NCBI GenBank assembly: GCA_015501055.1
Contig: JADNYV010000020.1
Span: 1-64,000 of the forward strand
Length of the DNA: 64,000 nucleotides
Reading direction: 5' to 3'
Origin: Mucidula mucida
Taxonomy: Eukaryota; Basidiomycota; Agaricomycetes; Agaricales; Physalacriaceae
The notes under the pieces are model-generated. The model did not search any database. It saw only the letters and a list, made by a program, of their open reading frames with translations, and was not told the DNA's origin. The position numbers were made by a program, and so were the translations under genes. Shown here in pieces: positions 46,693-57,615 of this stretch. How positions within the stretch are numbered: the stretch's first letter is position 1; each line of letters begins with the position of its first letter.

Positions 46693-47803
46693 GTTTAGAG
46701 ACTGGGGTATGATACTAGAACTGGTTGGCGTGTTCGAGTGAAGCACAGAAGGGTATGTCGCATGCCTTATAGACTGTCTAATCTTCTCCACAGGTGTCAG
46801 TGCAACTCCTTTGACGAGCAACATGGCTCGGCAGGTGGTTGTCTACATGGAGCATAGAGGGACTACGAGGCTCGAAGGATTGGGACCTAATGCTCTAGGA
46901 GAGGATGGTAACTCCCCGCCATAGAGATGACTCTCATGCTCGACGAGGAAAGAAGGAAAGATGAGCAAACCACTATCGGACACTTCAGTGAACACGGTGG
47001 GATTGAGCCCCACAAAACAGCGTGCATGATTTATCAGTGGTATCATCCTCTCCTTTGAAGCTTTGACATTTAACCCAAATCCACTTGGGAGGGAATAATA
47101 TTCTCTCACAGTGGCGCCGTTCTCTCCGCTAAAAAGTCCGGGGTTTTAGCTGGCTATCGACTCCCACGACCTGAAGGTGGAGGTCGGGGTTGTCGGTTTC
47201 ACGTGGCGCAGTGGACTACGAACTATGAACGCATGTATCTGCGGTAATTCGCGGACTTGTGTGGGCTCCGTTGATGGATGACGCCGAATAACTGGTTCCG
47301 GTCTTTGTCGTATGAGCATACGCGACCTTCTTAGTTTAGAGGTGAGTCAAGTCTGTAAAGACCTTTCTTTGGCCTGTAATCGCCTCCTCGTGGCACCGTA
47401 CTCTCGTAACCTGGGGGGGCATGGCACTCGTCGAAGTATGGCCGTTGATTTCATTCACAGAATCTACTTCGGACTCGTACCGGCCTATGCGTGCGTCCGT
47501 ATTGTACGTGTGGCGCGGCACCCTAGTGGACGATCGCAATGTCTTCATCGATCTCACCTTAGTATTACGGTAAGCACCCAGCTTGACTTTGTCTCTGCAC
47601 TGAACGGAGTTCAACAAAATCAGGTCGTTAATGATTCACTGTATACTCAAACTGGTGTATGTCTACATTTCGTTACGGAATAGAAAGTCCGGGAACAAAG
47701 GAGTGTATGATTACTACTCCGCCTCCGAATACAAGTCCGCAAGACCATCTTCCTCCCCTCAACATCACCGAATTCCGGGGTCGCTTTGTAAAGACAGTAT
47801 GAA
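46693..47803. other. Spacer between hydrophobin copies 2 and 3
   Basis: About 1.1 kb. It contains the copy 2 promoter, and the end near 47,680-47,803 resembles the 3' flanks of the other copies. A plus-strand ORF at 47312 has no coding signature. No gene called. Confidence 0.4.
46764..46771 (-). promoter_or_regulatory. Degenerate TATA box of hydrophobin copy 2
   Basis: TATAAGGC, two A bases shorter than the TATAAAAGGC seen upstream of the other three copies, at the matching distance from the ATG. Confidence 0.5.
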
Positions 47804-48256
47804 TTAGAGGTTGATTGGGATGCAGCCGATGGAGATGAGCCCGCCTAAAATTCATCGTAAGTTAACTGCTCCCCTCTAACCGACCAAACGCTTATACGTA
47901 CCAACGGCGTTGTTCTCACAGCAAACGGGGTTAGCAGCGCTACAACGCTCTCAGCCCACTAAGACTTGGACAGAAAAAAAATCCACGTACCATGCGGCCC
48001 CTCCAATGCCAATGACGGACAGCGGGGAGCAGTTGATGCCAATGATGGCGGTCACGTCCCCGACGACGACACCCAGCAGTCCGAGGATGAGACTAACTAG
48101 CGGGTCGGTGGCGGTGGTGGTTGTGTTGCAGCACTGGATTTCCCCAGTGGAGCATTGACCGTCCCCGTCAGCGCGGGGGGCGGGAGCGGGAGTGGGCGTG
48201 GCGGCTGCGAAGGTGGCGAGAGCCAAGGTCGTGAGGGTGATGAGCTTGAACTGCAT
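47804..48256 (-). CDS. Class I hydrophobin, copy 3 (intact)
   Basis: Signal peptide MQFKLITLTTLALATFAAAT, then a short Pro/Ala/Asp linker and the hydrophobin core: GQCSTGEIQCCN, LLGVVVGDVTAIIGINCSPL, SVIGIGG, ANPVCCENNAVGGLISIGC. Eight cysteines at 35, 42, 43, 76, 89, 95, 96 and 109 of 114, with the same spacing as copy 1. Two introns at the same places, the first again splitting the fifth Cys codon. It is the closest relative of copy 2 in both coding sequence and 3' flank. Expected to be secreted and surface-active. It is expressed from a TATAAAAGGC promoter about 75 bp upstream. Confidence 0.93.
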
Positions 48257-49207
48257 ATTGAGAAGCTTGGGTATGATGCTAGAACTGGTTGGCGTGTTCG
48301 AGTGAAGAACGGAAGGGTATGTCGTGCGCCTTTTATACTGGCTAATCTCCCCCCTACAGGTACCACCCCGAGCAATATGGCTCGAGGAGGTGGTTGTCTA
48401 CATCGAGGAGTGTACAGGAAATGCGGCGCTTGGAAGATTGGGTTCAGGTGCTGAATGGAGGATTTCAATCACGCCACCACAGCGACGACTCTCATGCAAA
48501 ATAAGAGAGGAAAAGAGTAACAGACTCCTATCGGTCAGCTCAGTCGACTAGGTGCAGTGTACGAGCACAACAACGACGTGGGTGCCACAGCGCGGTAATT
48601 GTGACGCAGTACGTTCACCCAGCTTTACTTGAGGAATAGTATTTTCACACGACAGCGTTGTCTACTATACATTACAGCTGAAATATCGGGTGATCTGGTA
48701 ACTCCTCACGCTTTGGAGGGTCGGGGTTGCCGGGCTCACGGTCATGCAATTGACGGACCCTGTGTTGTACAATTGACAGAGAAGCTGGCATGAACGCGTG
48801 TTTTTGCGGATACACGGTACAGAGGATCTGTACCGTAACGTCGACGGTTCGTGGTCTACGAGAACGGGAGAAGGGTGAACGACCACAAGCAACGTTTGGA
48901 GGTAAATCAAGTATGCCTTGGCTTTGATACTCAGTTCTGAGTGAGCCGTATGAGCGCTAACTTTCTCTAGCATAGGTTCGGCAACGTCGTCTTGGACCAT
49001 CCACTTGGCTATACTTGACTTGCTGGAACACAGGGAGCTCAGCCATTTCCTAACTGCTCAGACGAAAAATGGGTACAACAACGTAAATTTCGTAACAAGT
49101 AAGTCCGACGAGGTCTACTACGTCTCCGAATACTACAGTCCATCCGACGAGTACAGAAACCATGAACCACATTCTTTCCCCGCCTGGACTGCATTTCTTC
49201 GTTGGGA
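48257..49207. other. Spacer between hydrophobin copies 3 and 4
   Basis: About 0.95 kb holding the copy 3 promoter and, from about 49,070, the 3' flank of copy 4, which resembles the other flanks (TCCGAATAC... near 49,120). No separate gene. Confidence 0.4.
48328..48337 (-). promoter_or_regulatory. TATA box of hydrophobin copy 3
   Basis: TATAAAAGGC on the minus strand about 72 bp upstream of the ATG, identical to copies 1 and 4. Confidence 0.7.
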
Positions 49208-49646
49208 TTAGAGGTTCACAGGGACACAGCCAATAGAGATGAGCCCGCCTATAATTTCTACTGTAAGCTACCTCCCCTAAACCGACGAAGCGCCAATACA
49301 TACCGACGGAGCTGTCATCGCAACAAACAGGGTTGGCCGAACTACACGACGGCTTAAATTTGACTTGAGAGAGAAGAATCTACTCACCATTCGCTGCCTC
49401 CAACGCCGATGACGCTGAGCGGGGAGCAGTTGATGCCGATGATGGCGTCAATGTCCGGGAGGACGATGCCCAAGAGCGCGAGGATGACGCTGACGAGCGG
49501 GTCCGTGGCGGTGTGGTGGTGTTGCAGCACTGGAGTGTACCAGTGGCGCATTGGCCGTCCCCGTCAGCGCGGGGGGCGGGAGTGGGAGTAGCGGCCGCAA
49601 AGGTGGCGAGAGCCAGGGTGGTGAGAGTGATGAGCTTGAACTGCAT
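49208..49646 (-). pseudogene. Class I hydrophobin, copy 4 (frameshift after the first CC)
   Basis: Signal peptide and first three cysteines read normally (MQFKLITLTTLALATFAAAT, GDGQCATGTLQCCNTTT). One base is then missing in the repeated ACC codons near 49,511-49,522, compared with copies 1 and 3. As written the protein continues in a wrong frame rich in Arg and Ser and stops early. In the correct frame the rest is complete: DPLVSVILALLGIVLP, IIGINCSPLSVIGVGG, a split fifth Cys, NPVCCDDSSVGGLISIGC and VPVNL with TAA at 49208. Promoter TATA box intact. It is either a young pseudogene or a base-calling error in a short tandem repeat. Confidence 0.82.
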
Positions 49647-50713
49647 GTTTAGAGAGAGATTGGGGTATGTATGTATGACACTAGAACTTGAACTGGGTGG
49701 TGTGTTCGAGTGAAGAACGGAGAGGTATGTTGCAGGCCTTTTATACTCTTCTTGAGTAGCTAGCGAACTGGCACTGGGAGGTGAATGTCTAAATGGAGCG
49801 TACTGTGAAATAACGAGTCTAGGACCTCAACGGCCCCCGCCTGACTTGATGCAGCGAGGAAAGAAGGCGACTTGGAACAGCCCGTTATTGTCCAGCTCGG
49901 TCGGTGGACAAGCACACATGGCATGTCAGTCAGAAGATTACGAGCATGAAGGAGAAGGCGTCCGTAGTATCGTGCCCTGCAGCTATACTTTGTTGAATGT
50001 CTGGAGTTGCACTGTTCAATGTTACCTCTGTCAAAAGGAAGGTTGAATCGGGACTACCGGGAATCCCGTAGCGCGCATTCTCAGGTTTCCGTTCTAGGTT
50101 TTAAGTACTGGACTACAACAAGTCGATCTACTTTGATGGAATCGCTTTAAACAGACAGCGAAGCCGCATTTGTCAACGATGTTGAGTGACACTACTTGAT
50201 TTGACTACTACTAGTCGGAGAGTAGAATGAATAGGCATGAGGGCGACGAAGAGAAGCTAGAAACGGATGGAGACGTGCGTAAGGTTGACCGGGGTTGTCG
50301 GAAACCAAGAAGCAGAAGAGGCAGTCAGAGTTGTAGGACATGGTAACGCCGGAGAGCGCTGGAAGATTGATATAAATTCGATTCGCAATCGATTTACCAT
50401 GATTCGACGCTTTGTATGTTGAACCGCGTCCCGCGGGAAAAACAGGTGATCAATCAGCACGCAAGTAATTTCGGATCCAGGAATCGCGTATTTCATGTCG
50501 GTGCACAGGGATCAACCGAAATGAAAAAAAAAACATATCTGTAATTCAGCAAGTCACTAATTGATACAATCCGGTATGAGTAAAGAGAAACTAATCGCTC
50601 AAAAGTTACAACATGCTAAAACGAGAACAAAGATATGGCAACGTTTATCCCAAAGAGAGGAGAGAGAAAAAAATAAAACAACCCCGCTTCCCCACGTTTC
50701 CCCACACAGGCCC
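49647..50713. other. Intergenic region upstream of hydrophobin copy 4
   Basis: About 1.07 kb. It holds the copy 4 promoter, the coding relic near 50,250-50,500 related to that at 45,300-45,690, and the 3' flank of the next gene. No intact gene. Confidence 0.4.
49736..49745 (-). promoter_or_regulatory. TATA box of hydrophobin copy 4
   Basis: TATAAAAGGC on the minus strand about 90 bp upstream of the ATG. Confidence 0.68.
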
Positions 50714-51932
50714 TTACTTGACCAAAGTCTTAGGCTTGAGAGCAGCAAAGCTGCTGGGGAAGAGGGGCGAAGATCGCTCTTCGACGCTAGTGGACATAGG
50801 GCCGAGGCTGAGGGAAGAGAAGGATGAAATGGAAGCAGGGCGTGAGCGCCGACCAGTCAGCAAGGGACTAAACGAGGGACTGCTTCTCATTGGGCTGCTC
50901 CCAAAGCTCGGGCGACGAATGTCCATACCCGACCGGGTAAGCGTCGGAGAAAGGGTAGGTGATGAGGGAGTTGGAGAAGTGCTGATGCGTATACCATGTA
51001 TCTGTGAAGGCAAGATGCCCTCTTCCTCTGGAGTATTCGCAGTAGCAGTGCCCGGAGCACTGGATTCCTCCTCCTCCAATATGCCGTTCAGACCCGTATT
51101 TGTGGTGCTGGCGGCGGGGGAGAAAAAGGGACTGGTGGACGGAGAGGATAGGATCGGCTCAATGATGAGCGGCGATGAAGGGGGCGACTTGTCGAACACG
51201 GGGGAATCCATAATAGCATCCCAGTCGTCCCAATGACCACGAGCCTTCATGCCGCTGTCCTCCAAATCTGAGGTATTTTGCTCGTCATCTGATGGCGGTA
51301 CATCCACGTCAAGCTCGCAGGGAACACCCAGGGCGCCTTTGACGCGTTCCCAGATTGTTTCCGAGTGTGCAAGGATGCAGCGACGTGTATTTGCAACCCA
51401 GAGTGTGTCTGGGACCGTGTCCCGATTGGTTTTTGTGAGCCAATCAAGTAGCTGGGCAAAAGACCACTTGGCGGAATCTTCCGACCCAACGTGTGTGCTG
51501 GCATTGAATGTAAGCTGCAGAGGGCGAAGAGTCTGGCTGATGGGGGTGATGAGATGAGGGCGGCGACCTCGGAGGGGCGGTCGATAAAGGGGAGTAGGAT
51601 GTCGTCGGGCAGCGGAGTAAAGGTAGCCTCGCGCAGAGGCGATGTTATCGTGTTTGGACGGGCAAGGGCCATGAGCTCGTCGGGAGTGACGGCTTTCGGA
51701 ACAGACAGAGAGGCCCGGCGCGGACTAGTAGCGCGCTCCTTGGAAAAGGAGGACGCAAAGCTGAGACGTGTAGGGGGGGGGCTTTAAGTTGGATGGCGGG
51801 AGGTGCCCCGACGCGCATGATGGACAGCCGGGACGATGTCTCCGTGTCGTTCTCAACAACGTTTTTTGCCCATGGATCGCTGGCAGAGAGAGATCCACGG
51901 CGAGTAGTAAGGCGGCGGGTGGGATTCATCAT
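50714..51932 (-). CDS. Unrecognised Ser/Pro-rich protein, frame broken at a C9 run
   Basis: ATG at 51932 (MMNPTRRLTTRRGSLSASDP) leads into a basic N-terminus. The frame then breaks at a run of nine C on the coding strand (nine G at 51773-51781). With ten C the frame would continue to RLSFASSFSKERATSPRRAS, AVTPDELMALARPNTITSPL, EATFTPLPDDILLPFIDRPS, an intron, SAKWSFAQLLDWLTKTNRDT, LWVANTRRCILAHSETIWER, DVPPSDDEQNTSDLEDSG and a Ser/Pro-rich C-terminus ending LKPKTLVK. The break is as likely a homopolymer error as a mutation. No known domain is recognised; the SDDE/DLEDSG region is a plausible CK2-type phosphorylation site. About 400 residues. Probably an intact fungal-specific gene. Confidence 0.55.
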
Positions 51933-52134
51933 GGCAAGTGCTAATGTCAACTCCTGTCCTTGTCCTTAAGTACCTGTCGACATGACGTAATGAGGTCATC
52001 ACCATTTGCCTCCGTCGCCCACGTGTGACATGAATCATCTCACATCCCCGCCACACAGGTCTCAATATAGTTATAGTCAACTCCACACGCTGTGCTCACG
52101 CAGTTCTTGACTCTGCATCAACATCTAACTGCAA

Positions 52135-52444
52135 ATGGAACACGACCAGAGCAACCTGGCTCAATCTTCCATCAAACGATTCCAACAAATGATTGTTACG
52201 AGTACAACTGATCTAGCCAGGATCTTAGTTGGTTCAAATGTACTTGGCGACGGTGAATTAGGATACAACACGCGACTTGCTTCTCCAAAAGTTTGAGACT
52301 GTCTCGCTTGCATGTATCTCCAAAGTCCGACATGAAATACGCGAACTACGTGTCCTAAATATCGGAACGGAACATGTAGCCTTCCTCAACGCGCGCCTAG
52401 ACCTATCCAACACCGTCGCTATGTATATTAGTACACGACTCTAA
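52135..52444 (+). CDS. Small two-exon helical protein of unknown function
   Basis: Exon 1 reads MEHDQSNLAQSSIKRFQQMI with VTSTTDLARILVGSN. A 52-nt intron (GTACTTGG...CCAAAAG) contains an in-frame stop if left unspliced. Exon 2 reads FETVSLACISKVRHEIREL, VLNIGTEHVAFLNARLD and LSNTVAMYISTRL, then TAA. About 85 residues, amphipathic and helical. Size and layout recall small subunits of kinetochore or trafficking complexes, but no family is recognised. It is convergent with the TBC gene, 43 bp between the stops. It would be missed by simple ORF calling because neither exon is long. Confidence 0.5.
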
Positions 52445-52487
52445 ACCTATAATATGCCTAAAAATCCATTATCTATAATAATACCCA

Positions 52488-55269
52488 TCACCCCTCCATC
52501 AACTCCAACAGCGCCTCACCATGCGCCTCCCTTTTCTGCAACAAATCCGCATGCACCATCGACGCCCTCAACTCCGCCTCTGCCTGCAGAAGCTTATCCG
52601 CTTCCCACATACGCGTCGGCAGATTCTCCAGCGCCGTATACACCGCCGGCACACTTGTACACCCCAACAGCTCCTGCTCCCGCGACTTGAGAATCGCCAG
52701 TGCAATCCGAAATAGCACATCTATCCCATCAGTGAGAAACACGTCCCACACGCGAAAGAGCGTTTCAACGGGCAGACAGTCCGTGAAGAGCGAAAGGAAC
52801 CACGAGAAGCATATCGCTGGGAGATCGACGCCAAGGTTCTCGAGGTGCGTGTGTAATTTGGGAATATGCTCTTGTACGTATTCGAGCAAGACAAGAGGGC
52901 ACGCGCGAGAAGGCAAGAGGGACGGTGAAAAGAACTCGCTCGGGAGAAGACGCTCAACGATTGCCGACAGCACCCAGAAGGCTTCTTCCTCGTCACCATA
53001 GACCAACAATAGCGTAGACGTCACCAAGTTCATGCCTTGACAATATCCCACCTTTTCGTTGCGCCTACAAGAATTGAGCAAACCGGCTGGTAAATCATGT
53101 CTGACATACCTGGAATACGCTCTCAACACACGCCTGAGCTTGTCCACACCGGCGCCTTCCCCAGCGAAAAATACATTGAGCGGCATCGTCCGTCCCACAT
53201 CCTTCTCAATCTCGCCTTCACTCTCGCTCTTTCCCTGGAGAAGCTCGGCAAACACACCAGGCTCACGCATCTCCAGGGCGCCGCTGCACTCGAGCCACAC
53301 CTTGCCTCTATACGCGAGCGGTATGCCCCCACGCACCAGCCGATTGTACTCTTTCCGGTCCGAAGCAGACAACTTTATCAAACCCACAAAATCCTCGCTA
53401 TCCTCAGACGATGGCTTCAGGAACGCATCCCACTCCTTCTTCCTCTTGGCCTGCCGCTCATCGTGTATCGTGATCAGCGCGTCCAAAAGCCTCCTCATCA
53501 CCCGCGCACAAGCATGACGCGGCGTGTTGGCGTTGACACTTAGAATATCCGTAGAACCCTTGCCCAACGTGACCTCCTCCTCCTCACAATCACACTCCCC
53601 TTTCAGAATTTCAACTTCCTTCCCGGCATCATGTCCCTCCTCTTCAGGCCAATTGTTGTTCTCTTCTCGATCGGCTATCCGCACCCCCGTTAGACACGCA
53701 GGCGCTGTATTCCCACATTCTCGCGCACGAGTTAGGAGAAGCACATCGTACAACGAAACGTCATACATGAACCCATAACGATCCGTTAGGCCGTTCACAG
53801 ATATCGAAGACGTTGTAGTCTGCTCAAGCGAGAAATGAAAGTTCCGGGACGTCAAGGGAGCGTAAAACCGTCCAAGGTGGTGGGTCGGTGGTTTAGCAGT
53901 GTCCGGGATGATGGACTCTAGAACAGTAGAAGGCAGTGGTGCAGATTCCTTCTTCTCACCAACAGCCTTACGCGGCTGTTGTGACAAGAACGAGCCAAAC
54001 ATTGGCGACGAAAACGCCTGCGGTATAGAGAACGACGCCCCTTTTCTCTGCTTGCGCGTCTTTTTTCGAGTGGCATCCCCAAGAGCACGCAGATTATCCT
54101 CTGCCTCACCTTGAATATGAGTAATCGTCGCCATAACCTTTTCCTGAGAGGGTTCAGGTCTAGGTTTCCGTTCCTTGTGTTCCCGGAACACGATACCCTC
54201 ATCGCGCGCATTCGTTATCAACTCCAGTGCAAGACGCGCTACCAACGGGCTAGTCTCCTTACCTTGGTCGTCAGTATGCTCGCGGGATCAGAGGTCATGA
54301 CCCGAGTAGCATTGGCAATAGCACGTAGTGAAGATCCTTGCATCCCTGTGATAGACTCTTGTATCGATGACGGAGGTGTGTCGAGCGTCGTCGTTACTTG
54401 AACCGGAGGAATGACAGGTGAAAAGGGTACAGTTGAGGATAATGTAGAAATCGCTGCAGAGGCAGTGGTGTACGTCGTATGATTGGACATTGTCGATGCT
54501 GTGTCGTCGAAAACACTCTCAACCTCTGCCGAGCCATCTTTGGGAGCAGGTACGGGATTGAGAATGGATATTCCCAGCGTTCCAAAACACTTTTGGCCGT
54601 GCGTCGGCGCTGAGGCTTGGACGCGCAGTGGTTGCTTCTGCATGAGACACCGTACGTGTCCGTGTTCGACTGGGTGGTCGCCACCATGTTCCCATCCAGT
54701 CTCCAAGCGAGTTTGAACTTTTATCTGAATTAGAATGGAGGGGGGAGGGTCGTCTCTAGATACGATCGAAAGAGCATCCTCATCAACGGTCGCGTCGTCG
54801 TTGGTCGACAAATTCGTCGTTGAAACGATAGGTGTCATGACTTCCTCCGGCACACTACGAGAAAGCGCAACTTGGTCTGATATCGCCTCCGAGAGTGACT
54901 CGGTCAGCGACTAGGCTATAGTTAGCAACGCAAGAGAATGAACAAGATACGCACCATGAAGCTCTGCTTGCGTTGTCGCAACGCCTTGTGATGTTCCTCA
55001 TCAGTGAAAATAGATTGAATGACGCGCTGGGCGACATCTCTTTCGGCAGCGGGGAGCTCGTGTATCATGTTGTCTGCCCGTTGCCGTCTTTCATCGTCGC
55101 GTTCCTGCAACTGCCTGCGCTGCTCCTCGAGCTCCGTCTTGGCGCGCGACAACACCAGCGACAGCGTGCGGAGCGCGACGTGGTATGGATTGCTCGACAC
55201 TGCAGGAGAGTCGGAAATAGATAAATTGGATACGGCAGTCTGGATCGCCTCGTCCGATACTCGTGCCAT
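52488..55269 (-). CDS. TBC-domain Rab GTPase-activating protein
   Basis: A TBC/RabGAP speeds GTP hydrolysis on a Rab and shapes membrane traffic. The N-terminus has a coiled-coil (TELEEQRRQLQERDDERRQR), followed by a Ser/Thr/Pro-rich linker. The TBC domain starts near LVRGGIPLAYRGKVWLECSG. It has IEKDVGRTMPLNVFF (IxxDxxRT, arginine finger) and VGYCQGMNLVTSTLLL (YxQGM, glutamine finger), then AFWVLSAIVERLLP, LLEYVQEHIPKLHTHLENLG, ICFSWFLSLFTDCLPVETLF and RVWDVFLTDG. Both catalytic fingers are present, so it should be active. A second coiled-coil ends the protein. At least three introns; one with donor GTGCTA near 54,330 joins SSL to RKETSPLVARLALE. The Rab target is unknown. Confidence 0.9.
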
Positions 55270-55837
55270 CGGGTAGCGACGACCTGGGCTGTCAGAGGAT
55301 CACTATCAGTGTGGCATCCCGGTTACGGCTCGGCGTTGTCGGGGGAGTCGCTGACGAGGCTACGACGATGAGCGGTGCAATGCGCGGGGAGCTCTCTGGT
55401 TGCGGGGATGTGGACATGGTGCGTCGAGAAAGACGTCGGCCGACTTGCGGCGGTCTGCCTTGCGATAACCGCGAACGCTCCCATCCCAGGCACATCTCGT
55501 TCCTGCTGAGCTTTGAGGGTAAAGTAGTTGGCGGCTGGGCGGGATTCTGGCTCACGCGAGGCCCTCGAGTTTCTGCTGGAGCGCGAAGGGGCGTCTTCTT
55601 GAGGCGACAATGGATGGGAATGCACAGGCGTGGTGGACATGTTGTCGACTATTCCATGTTGTTGGTCAATGATGAGGGCATGCTGGAGCCGCATGTATCC
55701 AGCGATCATTCAAGCCGGATACGGCAACTCGAAAAATGTTTTCAAAAGTACAACAACAATTGCTGGCCGTTCATAGTATTGGATTCATGGGCATACGAAC
55801 ATACAGACAAAGATGACAAAAACGCAGTCGCAACAAT
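55270..55837. other. Intergenic region
   Basis: About 0.57 kb between the TBC gene start and the eL43 stop, both minus strand. It holds the TBC promoter and eL43 3' UTR. A 208-codon plus-strand ORF here has no coding resemblance and overlaps eL43 exons on the other strand, so it is a shadow. Confidence 0.4.
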
Positions 55838-56326
55838 TTACGCCTCGTTGATCTCCCGCAGGCGACGAACAGTGCTGCATCAGAGCTGAGTATACGGTGC
55901 ACACAAGTAAAGTCAGAATGCATACCTCCGTACAGTGGCCGCCGCCGTTGTCGACACAGTCCATGCACCGCCCGCGATGACCTTCCTGCATGCGCTGCAG
56001 TTCCAGATACCGACAGCCGTCCGCTTTACCGTGTCCTAAAAACAGCGCCATCAGCTTTCATCCACCAGATCCCATCGACGACAACGGACCTTGCCACAGA
56101 ATGTGCAGGTGTATCGTGCATGCTGCGATATTTCCATCTTTTTAACCTGCTTTCGCAGGGAGGCACCGTAACGCTGTCCATCCACTATTTAGCCGCCGAT
56201 TCCAGTCCATCGTCCGTGTCCACTCACAGTACCGTATTTACCGGTGATTCCGACTTTCTTGGTGCGTTTTGTCTGAGAACACAGCGGTTAGCATCATCAA
56301 TACGACAAGGACAGTAGGCGTACCAT
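55838..56326 (-). CDS. RPL43: 60S ribosomal protein eL43 (L37A)
   Basis: A zinc-ribbon protein of the large ribosomal subunit. The ATG at 56326 is followed at once by an intron (GTACGCC...CTAACCGCTG...CAG), and the protein then reads [79 protein letters not shown] and [11 protein letters not shown]. The four zinc cysteines (CxxC...CxxC) are present. Four introns; the last acceptor is the CAG before CACTGTTCG, which gives the normal C-terminus. A first intron directly after the start codon is common in ribosomal protein genes. About 92 residues, the family size. Confidence 0.95.
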
Positions 56327-56793
56327 CTTGAGGAGTGCGGATGTAGTGCTTACTCGACTACTGCACTCTGAGAGAACTCGCCTGAGATCGGGGAAAGTAA
56401 TTACATAAGCTGTACAGCAGTCCGGCATCTGCCGATTCTGATTCACCGTTCTTCAAGGCTTAACTAATTTGAAAAAGCCTGGAGCGACGTTACAATCTAC
56501 GTGTGTGCGACAGTGATGATATTCAGTAATGGCGAGACACTCATAAGCAGCTTCCATGGATCAGCACAAGAAAAAGTGTTCTCGAGCTCTACAGAGCCTA
56601 CGCGACAAGTTCAGCACTCCAAGCTCGAATCTCAAGACTCGATAGACTCCCTTCATCGCAAATCATGACGAGCAGATCAAGTTTGGCAATTTAGGCTATC
56701 GCGTTCGGCCCGCATCTCCGACCCACCTTCCCGATAACCTCCATGTTACAATGCCATTAAACCGCCTAGCTGCCCAATACTCATTCATATTAG
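56327..56793. other. Divergent promoter region
   Basis: About 0.47 kb between the eL43 start (minus) and the small membrane protein start (plus). No motif recognised and no ORF supported. Confidence 0.35.
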
Positions 56794-57481
56794 ATGCGCC
56801 TCCTCGTCTGCCAACGCTTCCCTTTCCCCTCCCATGCTCAACCCACCCGCATCAAATATTCATCTCCCACTGAACGCCTCCCACAAGACATCAAACGCCG
56901 ATGTATGTTTCTACCGCAGAATATACCTTCTTAACAGACTTAGACTATGACCTGGTCGAGTGCACCATCCCGATCTCCGCCTGTCGCGCAGTATCCTCCG
57001 CCGATCGCACCGTACGGTTCCAGCGATTGTGTCTGCGTATGACCAACTGACGGGGAAGACTCCGCACTCGAAAGCATGTCCGGACTTTGGTGAATACGCG
57101 GATGAACTTGCGAGACGTCAGCGAGCCCGTGATAGAGCACGAATGTATCGCCAGCGGGAGTATACACACCCTCCAAGGTACGAGTGGGAGTCGAATGCTG
57201 ATGACCGCTGGAAGGATCGTATGATTCTGACCTTTGGAGTTGTGGTACGTTCAACTTGCAGAACGCGCTGCATTCTTTCTCAGTGCGGCCATTAGGCTTT
57301 GGCTATTGGCATTGCTCCGGGATTTTTCTTGTTGCCTTACCAATTACACCAAACGAGGCATTTGAACGCTGTCAAGAGCTACTCGGAAGTTAGAATAGAA
57401 GCGGAAGAGGAAGCCGAGGGAAGGAGAAAGGGAATACGCAACCGTCTTAAGCAAATCAAGGATGAATCGCGTTGCAATTGA
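56794..57481 (+). CDS. Small single-pass membrane protein, possibly mitochondrial
   Basis: Exon 1 reads MRLLVCQRFPFPSHAQPTRI, KYSSPTERLPQDIKRR. An intron of about 58 nt (GTATGTTT...CTATGACCTGGTCGAG) leads to LHHPDLRLSRSILRRSHRTV, AYDQLTGKTPHSKACPDF, a basic helix DELARRQRARDRARMYRQRE, WKDRMILTFGVV, and after a second intron ALAIGIAPGFFLLPYQL (one membrane helix), ending in a charged helix and TGA. The Arg-rich start without acidic residues could be a mitochondrial targeting sequence. About 175 residues. Family not recognised. The first intron is the weakest part of the model, because acceptors a few bases upstream give other frames that stop early. Confidence 0.5.
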
Positions 57482-57615
57482 AATTCTCTTAGTAACTTCA
57501 TACTTATCACGCATGTATATTAGCAGGAACAAGACTGACATAGGAACGGCGTGCAGCGAGGCGCCATTTAGACTGCCCCACCAAGACATTCGACATCCAG
57601 CACTCTCGTCGACCA

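Noticed and set aside
52454..53778. Several plus-strand ORFs over the TBC gene
   Set aside because: They mirror the high-GC third positions of the minus-strand RabGAP exons and have no motif of their own.
55263..55889. 208-codon plus-strand ORF
   Set aside because: Overlaps eL43 exons on the other strand and has low-complexity composition. Antisense shadow.
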